Shown here: piece after piece, positions 16,411-24,505 of the stretch
Position numbering within the stretch: position 1 is the stretch's first letter
Layout: the number at the start of each line of letters is the position of its first letter
Assembly (NCBI GenBank): GCA_016124425.1
Contig: WGNT01000069.1
Span: 1-41,916, forward strand
Source of the DNA: Cytophagales bacterium
GTDB lineage: Bacteria > Bacteroidota > Bacteroidia > Cytophagales > Cyclobacteriaceae
Reading direction: 5' to 3'
Length of the DNA: 41,916 nt
Position numbers and translations under genes: made by a program
Notes under the pieces: generated by a model
Told to the model about the DNA's origin: nothing
What the model saw: only the letters and a program-made list of their open reading frames with translations
Databases searched by the model: none

Positions 16411-18084
16411 ATGTCCAACGCTGTTTCCGTTTCTCCTTCTCAGTGGCATCTTTCACCTTGGGTCACCATTTGTGCCTTTTTGGTTTTAATTGGTCCTTTT
16501 TCGCTGGATTTTCATTTTCATTATCCGGACGAAATGTATTACACCGATGCTGCCATGCGTATGATGACCAACGGGGATTATTTCACCACCTACTTAGGCA
16601 ATGGAGAGCTCCGATTCAAAAAACCAATTATTACTTATTGGGCTGTCCTAGCTGGCTTCAAACTTTTTGGGATTTCAGCGTTTTCCTCCCGCATATTCTT
16701 TCTGGTTGCCGGCAGTGCGTTGATTGGTCTTGTCTATGCCATTGGAAAACTCGCCAGCGGAAATAAATCGGTCGCATCACTGGCCGCATGGATCGTTGCA
16801 GCCCAACCACTGGTGATCTTCTCGAGTTCTAGATCCATTCCTGACATCCTATTGGTTTTGTTTTTGACGCTAAGCGCGTGGGGAACTACGGCCATCTTGA
16901 AGTTTGGAAATGGGGTGCCAAAAAGGTACTTGTGGATGCTTTACCTAGGCTTTGGGTTGGCGTTTGAAGTAAAGGGGCTGCCAGCCGCAGCATTGGCATT
17001 TTTGACGCTGACATATTTACTGATTAATCCATGGCAAAAAATTACTTGGCGCACCCTATTGTACTGGCCTGCTTTGCTCTTAGCAACAGGAATTGCCCTT
17101 TCCTGGTTTATCGTCATGTATGTAAAATTCGGCCCGGTGTACCTGGATTCGTTTTTAGAGGATCAGGTTGGCATGCGTGTGGGTAACCGAGTCGTGAAGC
17201 TTCTATCCTACTTTTTGATGGCCGTAGGGTTAATGGCAGCCCTGTTTTTGCCATGGCTTTTTTTCGTTGGTAAAAAATTAACCATCTCCCTGGCAGCTAT
17301 CAGAGAGGAAAATAAGCCGTTTTTCGGGTTTATTCTGGTGTGGCTTGTGGCGATTATTTTGATGACGTCGTTGGTCTCGAAATTCTATGACAGGTACCTT
17401 TTGCCCGTCCTTCCAGTAGTGGCAATAGGGGTGGCTTGGATGATAGTCCAGGGCAACCGGGACAACAAAAAAATGCTGACAGGGTGGACAAGTTTTCTAG
17501 TGATATTGAATACAATCATTCTGGCAGTCGCTGTGTATTGGAATGTTGGTCTAAAGAGCCCTCCCTCGTTGATCTTGCCATGGATTTGGGGTGCTGCGAT
17601 TGTCGTATTCCTTTTCGTTGACATTCGTAAAAAGAGATTGCATTATCACCATGTGAGTATAGCGATGATGCTTGTTTTTCTCTGCGGCACACTTATCTCA
17701 CATCCGCTATCCATACCGCATCAAGGCATCCAAATCAGACAGTTGGTTTCGGAAAAGAACATCCCCAAGGGTACCCGCTTCGGATTTGTTGGTAATCCGC
17801 ATCACAGCAGCAAAATCCGGATCGGGTTAGGGACGGACTATGAAGTAGTGAATCTGGACAACGTTGATGCTACAGCTAATAGGTATCCTTATCTGATTCG
17901 GGCAGATGGTTCATTTGACGGAGTACCTGTTGACTCTGAAACAGTTGAGATAGCTTCGTCAAATTGGGATGCCAAATATTTTACCGAAATCATGAAGGGG
18001 ATCTGGGTGGGAGATAGCCACATCAAAAAGAAGGATTTGAGCAAGAGATACCTCCTGATAGAACAGCAGTCTGATATCCCTTAA
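16411..18084 (+). CDS. ArnT/PMT-like (GT39/GT83-type) glycosyltransferase
   Basis: A 557-residue polytopic membrane protein, about eleven helices in the first 400 residues followed by a soluble C-terminal domain. The first periplasmic loop has the catalytic Asp in HYPDEMYYTDAAMRMM, followed by FKKPIITYWAVLAGFKLFG, the layout of the PMT_2/ArnT superfamily, which uses polyprenyl-phosphate sugars as donors. Likely acceptors are lipid A, other lipids or proteins, but this cannot be decided from sequence. It is a single-gene unit on the plus strand, ended by the hairpin at 18088. Confidence 0.87.
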   Translation: MSNAVSVSPSQWHLSPWVTICAFLVLIGPFSLDFHFHYPDEMYYTDAAMRMMTNGDYFTTYLGNGELRFKKPIITYWAVLAGFKLFGISAFSSRIFFLVAGSALIGLVYAIGKLASGNKSVASLAAWIVAAQPLVIFSSSRSIPDILLVLFLTLSAWGTTAILKFGNGVPKRYLWMLYLGFGLAFEVKGLPAAALAFLTLTYLLINPWQKITWRTLLYWPALLLATGIALSWFIVMYVKFGPVYLDSFLEDQVGMRVGNRVVKLLSYFLMAVGLMAALFLPWLFFVGKKLTISLAAIREENKPFFGFILVWLVAIILMTSLVSKFYDRYLLPVLPVVAIGVAWMIVQGNRDNKKMLTGWTSFLVILNTIILAVAVYWNVGLKSPPSLILPWIWGAAIVVFLFVDIRKKRLHYHHVSIAMMLVFLCGTLISHPLSIPHQGIQIRQLVSEKNIPKGTRFGFVGNPHHSSKIRIGLGTDYEVVNLDNVDATANRYPYLIRADGSFDGVPVDSETVEIASSNWDAKYFTEIMKGIWVGDSHIKKKDLSKRYLLIEQQSDIP

Positions 18085-18087
18085 AAC

Positions 18088-18117
18088 AAAAAAACCGCCT
18101 CTTCGGCGGTTTTTTTT
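18088..18117. terminator. Bidirectional rho-independent terminator
   Basis: ACCGCC (18094-18099), loop TCTTC, GGCGGT (18105-18110), flanked by an A-run on the left and seven Ts on the right. It lies between the converging glycosyltransferase (ends 18084) and hpf (ends 18131), and is symmetric enough to serve both. Confidence 0.9.
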
Positions 18118-18130
18118 ATTAGGTTTTACA

Positions 18131-18436
18131 TTATTGTTTGGCTAACACCAGTTTCTCCTTATGCTTTTTTATCTGTCGCCTCAACCCTTCAATTGCTTCG
18201 TCCGCTGCTGCTTCGAACGAGTCGCTCCGATTTTTTGCAAAAAGCTGCTTACCCGGGACATTGAGCTTGACCTCAACGATCTTATTTTCACTTTTGTCGT
18301 TTTTATCCAACCGCATAAAAACCTCTCCGTCGATAATCTGATCATAATAGGTATCCAACTTATCCGCTTTCTTCTGGATAAAATTGATGAGCTTTTGATC
18401 AGCGTCAAAGTGAATGGAATGCATTTGTAACTTCAT
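18131..18436 (-). CDS. hpf: Ribosome hibernation promoting factor (HPF/RaiA)
   Basis: A 101-residue short HPF/RaiA-type protein that binds the 30S decoding region in slow growth and inactivates ribosomes. Signatures are MKLQMHSIHFDADQKLINFI at the N-terminus, the KADKLDTYYDQII segment and VKLNVPGKQLFAKNRSDSFEAAADEAIEGLRRQIKKHKEK. It lacks the long C-terminal dimerisation domain. It is 31 bp downstream of the tyrosine recombinase gene and is the last gene of rpsU-xerC-hpf. Confidence 0.92.
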   Translation of the reverse strand: MKLQMHSIHFDADQKLINFIQKKADKLDTYYDQIIDGEVFMRLDKNDKSENKIVEVKLNVPGKQLFAKNRSDSFEAAADEAIEGLRRQIKKHKEKLVLAKQ

Positions 18437-18467
18437 AATAATAAACGGTTAAAAGTTATACTTTTAT

Positions 18468-19352
18468 TTAGGCTTTAGGATGTGCCTGTTCAAACACAGC
18501 CTTAAGTTTCTCGATGGAATTGTGGGTATATACCTGGGTTGCAGCCAAGCTGCTATGCCCCAACAGATCTTTGACGGCATTAAGGTCGGCCCCCTTGTTC
18601 AAAAGATGGGTCGCAAAAGTGTGCCGCAACAGATGGGGACTTCTCTTAGTCGCCTGTACATAAAGATCAAGATGCTCTCTTACAATCCGGTAAATCATCA
18701 TAGGATACGCTTGCTCTTTGCTATTTCTAACGATAAAGTAGTCACTTTCTTCGACTTTTGAAAATCTTTCCTCGAATTCTTTCCGATATGAAATTAAATT
18801 TGTTTTTAGGGATCTTGTCAGCGGAATAATTCTGTACTTCTTCCGTTTACCTAAGACTGAAACTTCATCTTTGTAGAGGTTTATATCTTGCCACTTAATG
18901 GATAACAACTCGGAAAGGCGAACTCCTGTCAAGTATAAAAACTCCATGACTATACGGTCACGCTGCCCCGGAAATCCGGCGGAATAGTTCATTTCTTCTA
19001 GTACAGTCTGGATTTCATCCCGTTGGATAAACTCCGGCAGGGAACGTCCCTTTTTGAGGGATCTTAACTTAAATGTCGGATTTTTGTCGACCTCGCCCGA
19101 CCTTAGTAAAAATTTATAATATGACCTAATTGTGGCCATTTTTCGGTTTACCGTAGTAGCTGTGAGCTTTTGTTCGATCAAATCGATCATCCATGCCCTC
19201 ACTTCGGCATGTCCCGCAGCCGCTAGGTCCTCCAAATCGAAGGATCTTAGGAGGAAATCCTGAAATTGTTCAAGATCTTTTTTGTAGGCCAGAACAGTGT
19301 GCGGGCTGGCCCGCTTTTCATGTTCCAAATAGGCAATAAACGAAAAAAGCAT
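18468..19352 (-). CDS. xerC: XerC/D-like tyrosine recombinase
   Basis: About 294 residues, the usual length for Xer recombinases that resolve chromosome dimers at dif. An N-terminal SAM-like core-binding domain (SFIAYLEHEKRASPHTVLAY) precedes the catalytic domain. Catalytic residues are Arg in YLTGVRLSELL, Lys in LGKRKKYRIIPL, His/Arg in SPHLLRHTFATHLL, His in LLGHSSLAATQVYTH and Tyr in that last motif. I start it at ATG 19352; the frame opens at TTG 19373 and GTG 19370 is also possible. Chromosomal housekeeping context (rpsU, hpf) argues against a mobile-element integrase. Whether it is XerC or XerD is not certain. Confidence 0.88.
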   Translation of the reverse strand: MLFSFIAYLEHEKRASPHTVLAYKKDLEQFQDFLLRSFDLEDLAAAGHAEVRAWMIDLIEQKLTATTVNRKMATIRSYYKFLLRSGEVDKNPTFKLRSLKKGRSLPEFIQRDEIQTVLEEMNYSAGFPGQRDRIVMEFLYLTGVRLSELLSIKWQDINLYKDEVSVLGKRKKYRIIPLTRSLKTNLISYRKEFEERFSKVEESDYFIVRNSKEQAYPMMIYRIVREHLDLYVQATKRSPHLLRHTFATHLLNKGADLNAVKDLLGHSSLAATQVYTHNSIEKLKAVFEQAHPKA

Positions 19353-19408
19353 ACCGGTGAATTGAATCACCAATATGCTAATTTTATTTATGAGAATGAA
19401 AAATAAGC

Positions 19409-19603
19409 TTACTTACTTTCCTGTTCCTGCATTCTTTGTTTGTATGCTGCTTTGATAACCTCTGTTCTACGGGTTATAGAAGGCTTTTCAAACGCCTGTC
19501 TTGCTCTCAGTTCCCTAATTACACCAGTCTTGTCAAACTTCTTCTTAAAGCGTTTTAAAGCTTTTTCTATGGATTCGTTTTCTTTTACGTTTACAACTAT
19601 CAT
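19409..19603 (-). CDS. rpsU: Small ribosomal subunit protein bS21
   Basis: A 64-residue basic protein with the bS21 signature: VNVKENESIEKALKRFKKKF, GVIRELRARQAFEKPSITRR and a Lys/Arg-rich tail. In the Bacteroidota ribosome bS21, with bS6 and bS18, helps sequester the 16S 3' tail so that anti-Shine-Dalgarno pairing is blocked. I start it at ATG 19603, not GTG 19612, because the strong Shine-Dalgarno at 19620-19610 is then correctly spaced. First gene of rpsU-xerC-hpf. Confidence 0.95.
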   Translation of the reverse strand: MIVVNVKENESIEKALKRFKKKFDKTGVIRELRARQAFEKPSITRRTEVIKAAYKQRMQEQESK

Positions 19604-19609
19604 ATGGTA

Positions 19610-19634
19610 CACCCCCTTTCGTGTTGCAAAAGTA
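19610..19634 (-). promoter_or_regulatory. rpsU promoter and extended Shine-Dalgarno
   Basis: On the minus strand TACTTTTG (19634-19627) fits TAnnTTTG. It is followed by GAAAGGGGGTG at 19620-19610, which can pair with the 16S 3' end over 11 nt with one G-U pair (perfect complement would be GAAAGGAGGTG). Six bases separate it from the ATG. The leader would be only about 20 nt. Such a strong site is exceptional in this window. Confidence 0.75.
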
Positions 19635-19749
19635 GCGATTCTTTTGTAAAAGAAAAATTTATGAATGGTGATTTACCAAAGTAAACACCTGTGACCGCGT
19701 TTATGCCCTGTCCATTGGCAGTTTCCGTAATTTTTTACTACATTTTTTA

Positions 19750-19776
19750 TTTGAAAGGTCGATTGGTGTATATTTG
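19750..19776 (+). promoter_or_regulatory. Candidate galE promoter next to start codon
   Basis: TATATTTG at 19769-19776 matches TAnnTTTG exactly and ends 3 bp before the galE ATG at 19780. A TTTG lies at 19750-19753 but the 15-bp spacing is short. If used, the transcript would be leaderless or nearly so. Confidence 0.4.
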
Positions 19777-19779
19777 GCC

Positions 19780-20796
19780 ATGGATAAGATTTTAATAACT
19801 GGTGGTGCCGGATATATAGGTTCCCACACCGCCGTAGCTCTGGTAAATGCAGGCTATCAACCCATCATCATCGATGATTTTTCGAATTCAAACAAGTCCG
19901 CGTTAAATGGACTTCAGCAGATTTTAGGTACGGACCTTCCTTGTTATGAGGGGGATTGTAATGACAAAAAGCTCATGCAGCAGATCTTCAGTGATCATGA
20001 ACTTACCGGCGTTATCCACTTTGCCGCTAATAAGGCTGTGGGTGAAAGCACCGCATTCCCATTGAAGTACTATAAAAATAACGTAGGTTCTCTTGTGGTT
20101 CTGCTAGAAACTATGGAGGAGTTTGGCGTTAAAGATTTAGTGTTTTCCTCCTCATGTACCGTATACGGACAGCCCGACGAGCTTCCGGTAAAGGAGACAA
20201 CTCCACGTAAAGTGGCGGAAAGCCCCTATGGCAACACAAAAAAAATATGTGAAGACATTTTGATCGACGTAGTGAAGAGTGGTGCATCGATTCGAATCAT
20301 ATCTCTTCGGTATTTCAACCCAATTGGTGCCCATGAAAGCTCCTTGATCGGCGAATTACCGCTGGGTGTACCCGCGAATCTGGTTCCTTTTGTGACACAG
20401 ACCGGCATTGGACTGAGGGAAAAACTTACCGTCCATGGCAACGATTATGACACGCCCGACGGAACTTGTATCCGGGATTACATTCACGTAATGGACCTCG
20501 CAGACGCCCACGTAAAGTCAATCGACTACCTTCAGGACAAGCCGGAAACGTATTATGACCTGTTTAATGTAGGAACCGGAAACGGAAACACCGTCCTAGA
20601 AGTCATCCAAGCCTTCGAAAAAGTTAGCGGCAAGCCCCTAAACTACCACATAGGCCCGCGGAGACCCGGTGATGTGGTGAAGGTCTGGGCTGATACCCAA
20701 AAAATAGAAGAAAAATTGGGCTGGAAACCCAACTATTCTCTCGAAGACGCCCTGCGGGACAGTTGGAACTGGCAGTTGGCGCTTGCCGAAAAATAA
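19780..20796 (+). CDS. galE: UDP-glucose 4-epimerase
   Basis: A 338-residue extended short-chain dehydrogenase that interconverts UDP-glucose and UDP-galactose. It has the NAD-binding motif ITGGAGYIGSHTAVAL at the start, the catalytic Ser/Thr in SSSCTVYG and YxxxK in SPYGNTKKICED, then RYFNPIGAHESSLIGE and the C-terminal RRPGDV. I start it at ATG 19780, the normal GalE N-terminus, not at TTG 19774. It supplies sugar nucleotides for polysaccharide assembly. A GH92 glycosidase follows after 28 bp. Confidence 0.96.
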   Translation: MDKILITGGAGYIGSHTAVALVNAGYQPIIIDDFSNSNKSALNGLQQILGTDLPCYEGDCNDKKLMQQIFSDHELTGVIHFAANKAVGESTAFPLKYYKNNVGSLVVLLETMEEFGVKDLVFSSSCTVYGQPDELPVKETTPRKVAESPYGNTKKICEDILIDVVKSGASIRIISLRYFNPIGAHESSLIGELPLGVPANLVPFVTQTGIGLREKLTVHGNDYDTPDGTCIRDYIHVMDLADAHVKSIDYLQDKPETYYDLFNVGTGNGNTVLEVIQAFEKVSGKPLNYHIGPRRPGDVVKVWADTQKIEEKLGWKPNYSLEDALRDSWNWQLALAEK

Positions 20797-20824
20797 GGTT
20801 TACATCTTTTACCCTCTTCTTCTG

Positions 20825-23119
20825 ATGAAGTACCCGCTTTGCTTTCTAATTGGCCTTACCCTTTACATTCAAGCCTGTAAACAACCACTGGAACCCACAG
20901 AAACGGCATTCAGACCGGTGGAACTGGTCTATCCGCTCTTAGATGCTGCTAATTCGCGGTGGTTTTTCTTCAGTTCCGCAACACGGCCTTTCGGAATGGT
21001 CAACTTGAGCCCGGACAATCAGATAGAAGGAGCTTGGGGTACGGGTTATCGCTATGACACAGATACCATTAAGGGGTTCAGCCATATTCACGCATGGCAG
21101 ATGTCCGGCGTGTCTGTAATGCCCCTTATAGTTGAAGATTCAGCAACAGCACACCTAAACGACTATTATTCCCACTTCAGCCATGAAGGCGAAACGGTAG
21201 AGCCTGGGTACCATCAGGTATACCTCACCCGATTTGGAGTAGATGCGGAACTCACCGCTACCCATAGGGTCGGGATGCATCGTTATACCTTCCCAGAGGA
21301 GAAAGCGGCTGGCATACTATTTAATTTAGCTGGTATGTTGGGTCCATCAGAAATGGTCAATGGGGAATTAACTCAAACCGGAAGCCGGGTATTGCGCGGA
21401 CGGGTTACCAATAGCCCCACCTCGCGTCGGCCGAAGCCTCTCACTGTTTATTTTCACGTTGAGTTGGATCATGACATTGATTCCATTTATACCCTAGAGG
21501 GAGAACCAAACAAAATCCTCTCCCTCGGCAGCAATTTGTCCAAGCCTGTATTAATGAAAGTTGCCATTTCGTATACGAGCGCCGAAAATGCCGCACTAAA
21601 CATGCAAACGGAACTACCGGGGTGGGATTTCGAAGCTACGGTTGCGGAAACTCAGGCTGTATGGAATGAGTACCTGGGAAGGATAGAAGTAGAAGGCGCC
21701 ACCGAAGAACAACAACGCAGATTCTATACTGACCTGTGGAAAGCACTGCAGGGAAGAAGAACAATCTCTGATGTAAACGGAGCCTATCCTGATAATACAG
21801 GCGAGCAGTTCCGTATTGGCCAGCTTCCTCTGAATGCGGATGGAACCCCACAGTTTCGGCACTTCAATTCAGACTCCTTCTGGGGAGCCCAATGGACCAT
21901 TAGCGTACTCTGGGGGCTGGTATATCCAGAAATTATGGAGGAGTTTGCCAACAGTTTTTTACAGTATTATAAAGACGGAGGGCTGATACCTAGAGGACCT
22001 TCTGGAGGGAATTACACCTATGTGATGACCGGAGCTTCCTCCACGCCGTTTTTTGTTTCAGCTTATCAAAAAGGCATGCGGGGCTTTGACATTAACCTGG
22101 CTTACGAAGGACTCAAAAAAAACCACATGCCTGGGGGAATGATGAGCAAATCCGGATATGAGCATAATACGGGATTGGGAGGAAACGTAGAAGATTATAT
22201 AGCTATGGGCTATGTGCCTTATCCGAATCCCAGAGGTCGCTTTGGCGGTCACGAACAGGGTGCCGGACAGACACTGGAATACAGCTATCAGGACTGGACA
22301 CTAGCACAGCTGGCAAAAAGTCTCGGAAAAACCGCGGATGCGGATTATTTCCTCAAGCGATCTTCCAATTATAAAAATCTCTATGACCCTGAAACTACCT
22401 GGATCCGGCCCAAAGATTCCAATGGAAATTGGTTGACGCCTTTCGATCCCTACGATTATGGAAAGGGATATGTGGAAGCCAATGGAGCCCAGTTCACCTG
22501 GTTCGTCCCCCACGATCTTCCCGGATTGGCAGAATTGATGGGCGGCAAAGAAAAGGCTGTCGAAAAGCTGAACCGTCAATTTGAGGAATCAGAAAGCCTG
22601 GGATTTACATCAGGAACCTCGCATGCCGTGGAAACCCACCCGGAATACCGTCGAATTCCAATAAACTACGGGAATCAGCCCTCCATGCAGGCTGCATTTA
22701 TCTTTAACTATCTGGACAGGCCGGACCTTACACAGTACTGGTCCAAAAAAGTAATAAACAGGGCCTTTAGCGCGCTAACACCCCAACTTGGTTTCAACGG
22801 CGACGAGGATCAGGGATTGATGGGATCGCTATCTGTCATGATGAAACTGGGACTTTTTCAGATGAACGCAGGCACAGAAGAAAATCCCCTGTATGAACTC
22901 GGTAGTCCCATCTTTGATAAGGCCATTATTAAGTTAAACCCCAACTACTACCCCGGCGAAAACTTTATCATTGAGGCCGAAAACAACGGCCCGGAATCCT
23001 ATTACATCCATGAGAAACAACTAAATGGAACCGCAGTTCCGGGATTTGGCATACGGCACGGAGATATCGTAAGCGGTGGTGTTCTAAAACTGGTAATGGG
23101 AAAGGAACCCAAAATCTGA
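20825..23119 (+). CDS. GH92-family glycosidase lipoprotein (alpha-mannosidase-like)
   Basis: A 764-residue lipoprotein. I start it at ATG 20825, which gives a signal peptide ending in a YIQAC lipobox. The family GH92 contains mostly Ca-dependent exo-alpha-mannosidases. Support comes from VELVYPLLDAANSRWFFFSS near the start, GFSHIHAWQMSG, a central FYTDLWKALQGRR, TLEYSYQDWTLAQLAK carrying the expected acid Glu, PYDYGKGYVEANGAQFTWFVPHD, and GDEDQGLMGS where most GH92 enzymes have GN(D/E)DxGxMSAW. The departures around the active site suggest an unusual substrate. It is 28 bp after galE, but no SusC/SusD pair is present. Confidence 0.82.
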   Translation: MKYPLCFLIGLTLYIQACKQPLEPTETAFRPVELVYPLLDAANSRWFFFSSATRPFGMVNLSPDNQIEGAWGTGYRYDTDTIKGFSHIHAWQMSGVSVMPLIVEDSATAHLNDYYSHFSHEGETVEPGYHQVYLTRFGVDAELTATHRVGMHRYTFPEEKAAGILFNLAGMLGPSEMVNGELTQTGSRVLRGRVTNSPTSRRPKPLTVYFHVELDHDIDSIYTLEGEPNKILSLGSNLSKPVLMKVAISYTSAENAALNMQTELPGWDFEATVAETQAVWNEYLGRIEVEGATEEQQRRFYTDLWKALQGRRTISDVNGAYPDNTGEQFRIGQLPLNADGTPQFRHFNSDSFWGAQWTISVLWGLVYPEIMEEFANSFLQYYKDGGLIPRGPSGGNYTYVMTGASSTPFFVSAYQKGMRGFDINLAYEGLKKNHMPGGMMSKSGYEHNTGLGGNVEDYIAMGYVPYPNPRGRFGGHEQGAGQTLEYSYQDWTLAQLAKSLGKTADADYFLKRSSNYKNLYDPETTWIRPKDSNGNWLTPFDPYDYGKGYVEANGAQFTWFVPHDLPGLAELMGGKEKAVEKLNRQFEESESLGFTSGTSHAVETHPEYRRIPINYGNQPSMQAAFIFNYLDRPDLTQYWSKKVINRAFSALTPQLGFNGDEDQGLMGSLSVMMKLGLFQMNAGTEENPLYELGSPIFDKAIIKLNPNYYPGENFIIEAENNGPESYYIHEKQLNGTAVPGFGIRHGDIVSGGVLKLVMGKEPKI

Positions 23120-23143
23120 CATTCCCTACTATACCAAACATGA

Positions 23144-23203
23144 TCCATCTGGGACGGGCAAGCGTGCCTAATCCCCTTTTACAAACGCTTGCCATGGGAT
23201 GGA
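23144..23203. repeat. Extended inverted repeat between convergent genes
   Basis: GGCAAGCGT (23157-23165) pairs perfectly with ACGCTTGCC (23185-23193) across a 19-nt loop, and outside it TCCATC (23144-23149) pairs with GATGGA (23198-23203). No T-tract follows on either strand, so it is not a standard intrinsic terminator, although it sits where one is expected between the GH92 gene and the gene ending at 23223. Confidence 0.6.
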
Positions 23204-23222
23204 GCGCCCTGTCGAATGGAAA

Positions 23223-24386
23223 TCAAGTAAATATCGGATGCCGCTCAAAGGGCTTCTCCTGGTCAAAAAGGTACCTATACGTGTGGTGTGTTTTGTAAAT
23301 TGTGGCCATTAGCTGTTCGCATACACGCATCATTTTCGGATTGAAGTCCCCTATCCAGTTCATCTCTATGGTGTCGTACTTTAGTTTTTTAATGTCCAAA
23401 AACTCCCGGTATGAGAGGATCATGGCGCTCTCCACCCCTTTACCCTGAAAATCAGGCACCACTCCAAAGACCAACCCCAGCATCTTATCCGGAGGGTTAA
23501 ACGTCTTGTTCCATAAAAACTTCACTTTTCCAAGCAAATCCAACTTTCCATTGACATGTTGAAAAATCTGGTTGATCTCAGGAATATTTATGAAAAAGGA
23601 GATGGGCTCCCCTTTATAAAAACCGAAGTAAATCAAATAGGGATCGATGATAGGTTTCATCTTGGCGAGCATGAGTTTGGCCTCCCGCTCGGTTACACTT
23701 TTCCCCATGTGCCTCGCCCATGCTTTGTTGTACACAGTCATGAAAAACTCGGGAAATTTCTCCCATAATTCGTTTCCCTTAAGGTATCGAAAATCAAAGT
23801 CTTTATTTGCCAAAATTGCCTTGGACCGCTCTATCATCTTTGGATCAAACCCTGCCCCCCGGACCGAGCGCATGTACGTATACTGCTTGAAATACAGCTG
23901 AAATCCATACGCTTCAAAAAATTCCTGGTAGTAGGGAAAGTTCCATGGCATATTGTAATTAGGGGGAGAAAACCCCTCCACCAGCAAACCCCACCATTTG
24001 TCCCGCTCTCCAAAATTGACCGGGCCGTCCATAGCCTCCATTCCATGGGCCTGAAGCCAATCCTTGGCAGCATCCATAAGCAAAAAGGCAGCCGCTTTGT
24101 TTTGAATGCATTCAAAAAACCCCATTCCTCCCGTAGGTTGTTTTTCCTTCCACTTCGGATTGACGAACGCGGCATTTCTACCAATGGTTTTCCCTGTCTC
24201 GTCCACCAACAACCAACGAATAGCCTTCCCACCGGATTTGTACAGTTTGTTTCTGCCCGGATCAAATACGCTTTCAATATCCGCGTCCAACGGTCTGATC
24301 CAGTTTTTCTCTCCCTGATAGAGCCTTACAGCCATCTGCAAAAATTCTTTTTCCTGGGCTTCGGAAGTTACCTCAATTAGTTTCAT
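23223..24386 (-). CDS. GNAT-fold-like protein, function unknown
   Basis: A 387-residue soluble protein resembling large two-part GNAT-like proteins found widely in Bacteroidota. The N-terminal part has YQGEKNWIRPLDADIESVFD and GFFECIQNKAAAFLLMDAAKDWL (a typical GNAT beta-alpha unit). The second part has SFFINIPEINQIF and GLVFGVVPDFQGKGVESAMI, which looks like the acetyl-CoA-binding motif A. Substrate is unknown. It is 119 bp from rimO, with the rimO terminator in between, so it is probably transcribed on its own. Confidence 0.7.
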   Translation of the reverse strand: MKLIEVTSEAQEKEFLQMAVRLYQGEKNWIRPLDADIESVFDPGRNKLYKSGGKAIRWLLVDETGKTIGRNAAFVNPKWKEKQPTGGMGFFECIQNKAAAFLLMDAAKDWLQAHGMEAMDGPVNFGERDKWWGLLVEGFSPPNYNMPWNFPYYQEFFEAYGFQLYFKQYTYMRSVRGAGFDPKMIERSKAILANKDFDFRYLKGNELWEKFPEFFMTVYNKAWARHMGKSVTEREAKLMLAKMKPIIDPYLIYFGFYKGEPISFFINIPEINQIFQHVNGKLDLLGKVKFLWNKTFNPPDKMLGLVFGVVPDFQGKGVESAMILSYREFLDIKKLKYDTIEMNWIGDFNPKMMRVCEQLMATIYKTHHTYRYLFDQEKPFERHPIFT

Positions 24387-24438
24387 CGGGAAAATGTTAG
24401 GTTTTTGTTACCTAAAAGTACTTGGTGTCGGTTAAAAG

Positions 24439-24471
24439 AAAAAGTCTGGGATTACTATTCCCGGACTTTTT
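24439..24471 (-). terminator. rimO terminator hairpin
   Basis: AAAAAGTC-GGGA on one side (24439-24451) pairs with TCCC-GACTTTTT on the other (24459-24471), loop of 7, one imperfect pair. On the minus strand the stem is followed by TTTTTCTTTT, which suits termination of rimO. On the plus strand the imperfect pair becomes G-U. Confidence 0.75.
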
Positions 24472-24505
24472 ACGTTTATGGTTTACTTTATCCTTGCATT
24501 CTAGG

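Noticed and set aside
18468..19352. Tyrosine recombinase as a mobile-element integrase
   Set aside because: Length, full catalytic set and the rpsU/hpf neighbourhood fit a chromosomal Xer protein; no attachment repeats or cargo are adjacent.
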